In this document: positions 63,724 to 64,000 of the stretch, piece by piece | Position numbering within the stretch: position 1 is the first letter of the stretch | How the letters are laid out: every line of letters starts with the position of its first letter | Assembly: GCF_029784165.1 (NCBI RefSeq) | Contig: NC_073696.1 | Coordinates: 169,870,912-169,934,911, forward strand | Source of the DNA: Wyeomyia smithii | Lineage: Eukaryota; Arthropoda; Insecta; Diptera; Culicidae | Direction: 5' to 3' | Length of the DNA: 64,000 nucleotides | Made by a program: the position numbers and the translations under genes | Notes under the pieces: model-generated | What the model saw: the letters and a program-made list of their open reading frames with translations, nothing else | The model's database searches: none | What the model was told of the DNA's origin: nothing

Positions 63724-64000
63724 TTCAGGGACGTGGAAACTTTTGCGTGGGGAGACTCGAGCTACATCAGAACACTCAAGAGATCAAAAAACTATAATTT
63801 TGAGCGCTTTTAGGGTCTACTTCCCGAAGTCCGATTGAGCTCAAATTTGGCATGGGAAATTTTTACGAGAAAACACTGGTAATCATTAGAACTCTATCGT
63901 AAATGAAATTTAGAACTCTATCGTAAGTAAATTTTTCTATCGTAAATGAAACAATTGAAAAAATAATCCTTTTGTCTGAGAAATTTTACAACTGTACATA
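63724..64000. other. Unassigned AT-rich sequence at window end
   Basis: It contains AAGTCCGATTGAGCTCAAATTTGG, shared in part with 29549-29572 (AAAGTCCGATTGAGCTGAAATTTTGG), suggesting another dispersed repeat. A short ACTCTATCGTAA duplication lies near 63890-63925. No gene is seen. Confidence 0.4.

Overview
This window looks like repeat-dense, AT-rich insect nuclear DNA, most likely from a culicine mosquito (Aedes type). That is an inference from the mix of elements: Jockey-type and LOA/I-type non-LTR retrotransposons with two ORFs, DD37E mariner remnants, a Feilai-like tRNA-derived SINE, many hAT and TA-flanked miniature elements, a Helitron, and a short mosquito-sized intron in the one host gene. 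I see no rRNA, tRNA gene, CRISPR array or bacterial-type operon.

The layout is a stack of nested insertions. From 1 to 2.4 kb lie two hAT miniature elements with exact 8-bp target duplications (one splitting a decayed LINE) and a SINE. From 2.6 to 7 kb is a Jockey-type element with both ORFs open. From 7 to 18.3 kb is a LOA/I-type element whose otherwise open ORF2 is split by a second, related element on the minus strand (11990-17728) with a perfect 12-bp duplication. From 18.4 to 30.7 kb are fragments: a minus-strand LINE broken by a 918-bp hAT-type element, a 135-bp tandem duplication, two inverted copies of a GCTAA-rich hAT-type element, a truncated Helitron, a long-armed foldback element with TA duplication, a 278-bp CGCGTAA-rich MITE and a Tc1-like transposase wreck.

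The only host gene I recognise is on the minus strand at 31486-31916: two in-phase exons of a fatty acyl-CoA reductase (C-terminal 'sterile' domain), separated by a 53-bp GT-AG intron. Its upstream exons are not visible in the window.

From 33 to 39.6 kb a LINE carries a TTAA-flanked piggyBac-type MITE. Beside it lies copy A of a roughly 2.1-kb hAT-type element, itself interrupted by a DD37E mariner and a Helitron. Copy B of the same element sits at 52861-54997, inside a second Jockey element (52329-58852, flanked by a 12-bp duplication). Copy B has no Helitron and keeps only 41 bp of the mariner, so it documents both events. Between them is a 12.2-kb Ty3/gypsy-type LTR retrotransposon (39629-51877, minus strand) with apparently identical 494-bp LTRs, a 4-bp CTTT duplication and one 1,644-residue Gag-Pol ORF. 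The last 5 kb holds a second, inactivated DD37E mariner and another copy of an unclassified repeat family that carries a conserved CCAAT/TATA promoter-like module.

The coding genes mostly serve their own mobility: ORF1 zinc-knuckle proteins with ORF2 endonuclease/reverse transcriptase proteins, a Gag-Pol polyprotein, and dead transposases. No multi-gene host system is evident. The most informative content is the relative chronology that the nested junctions allow.
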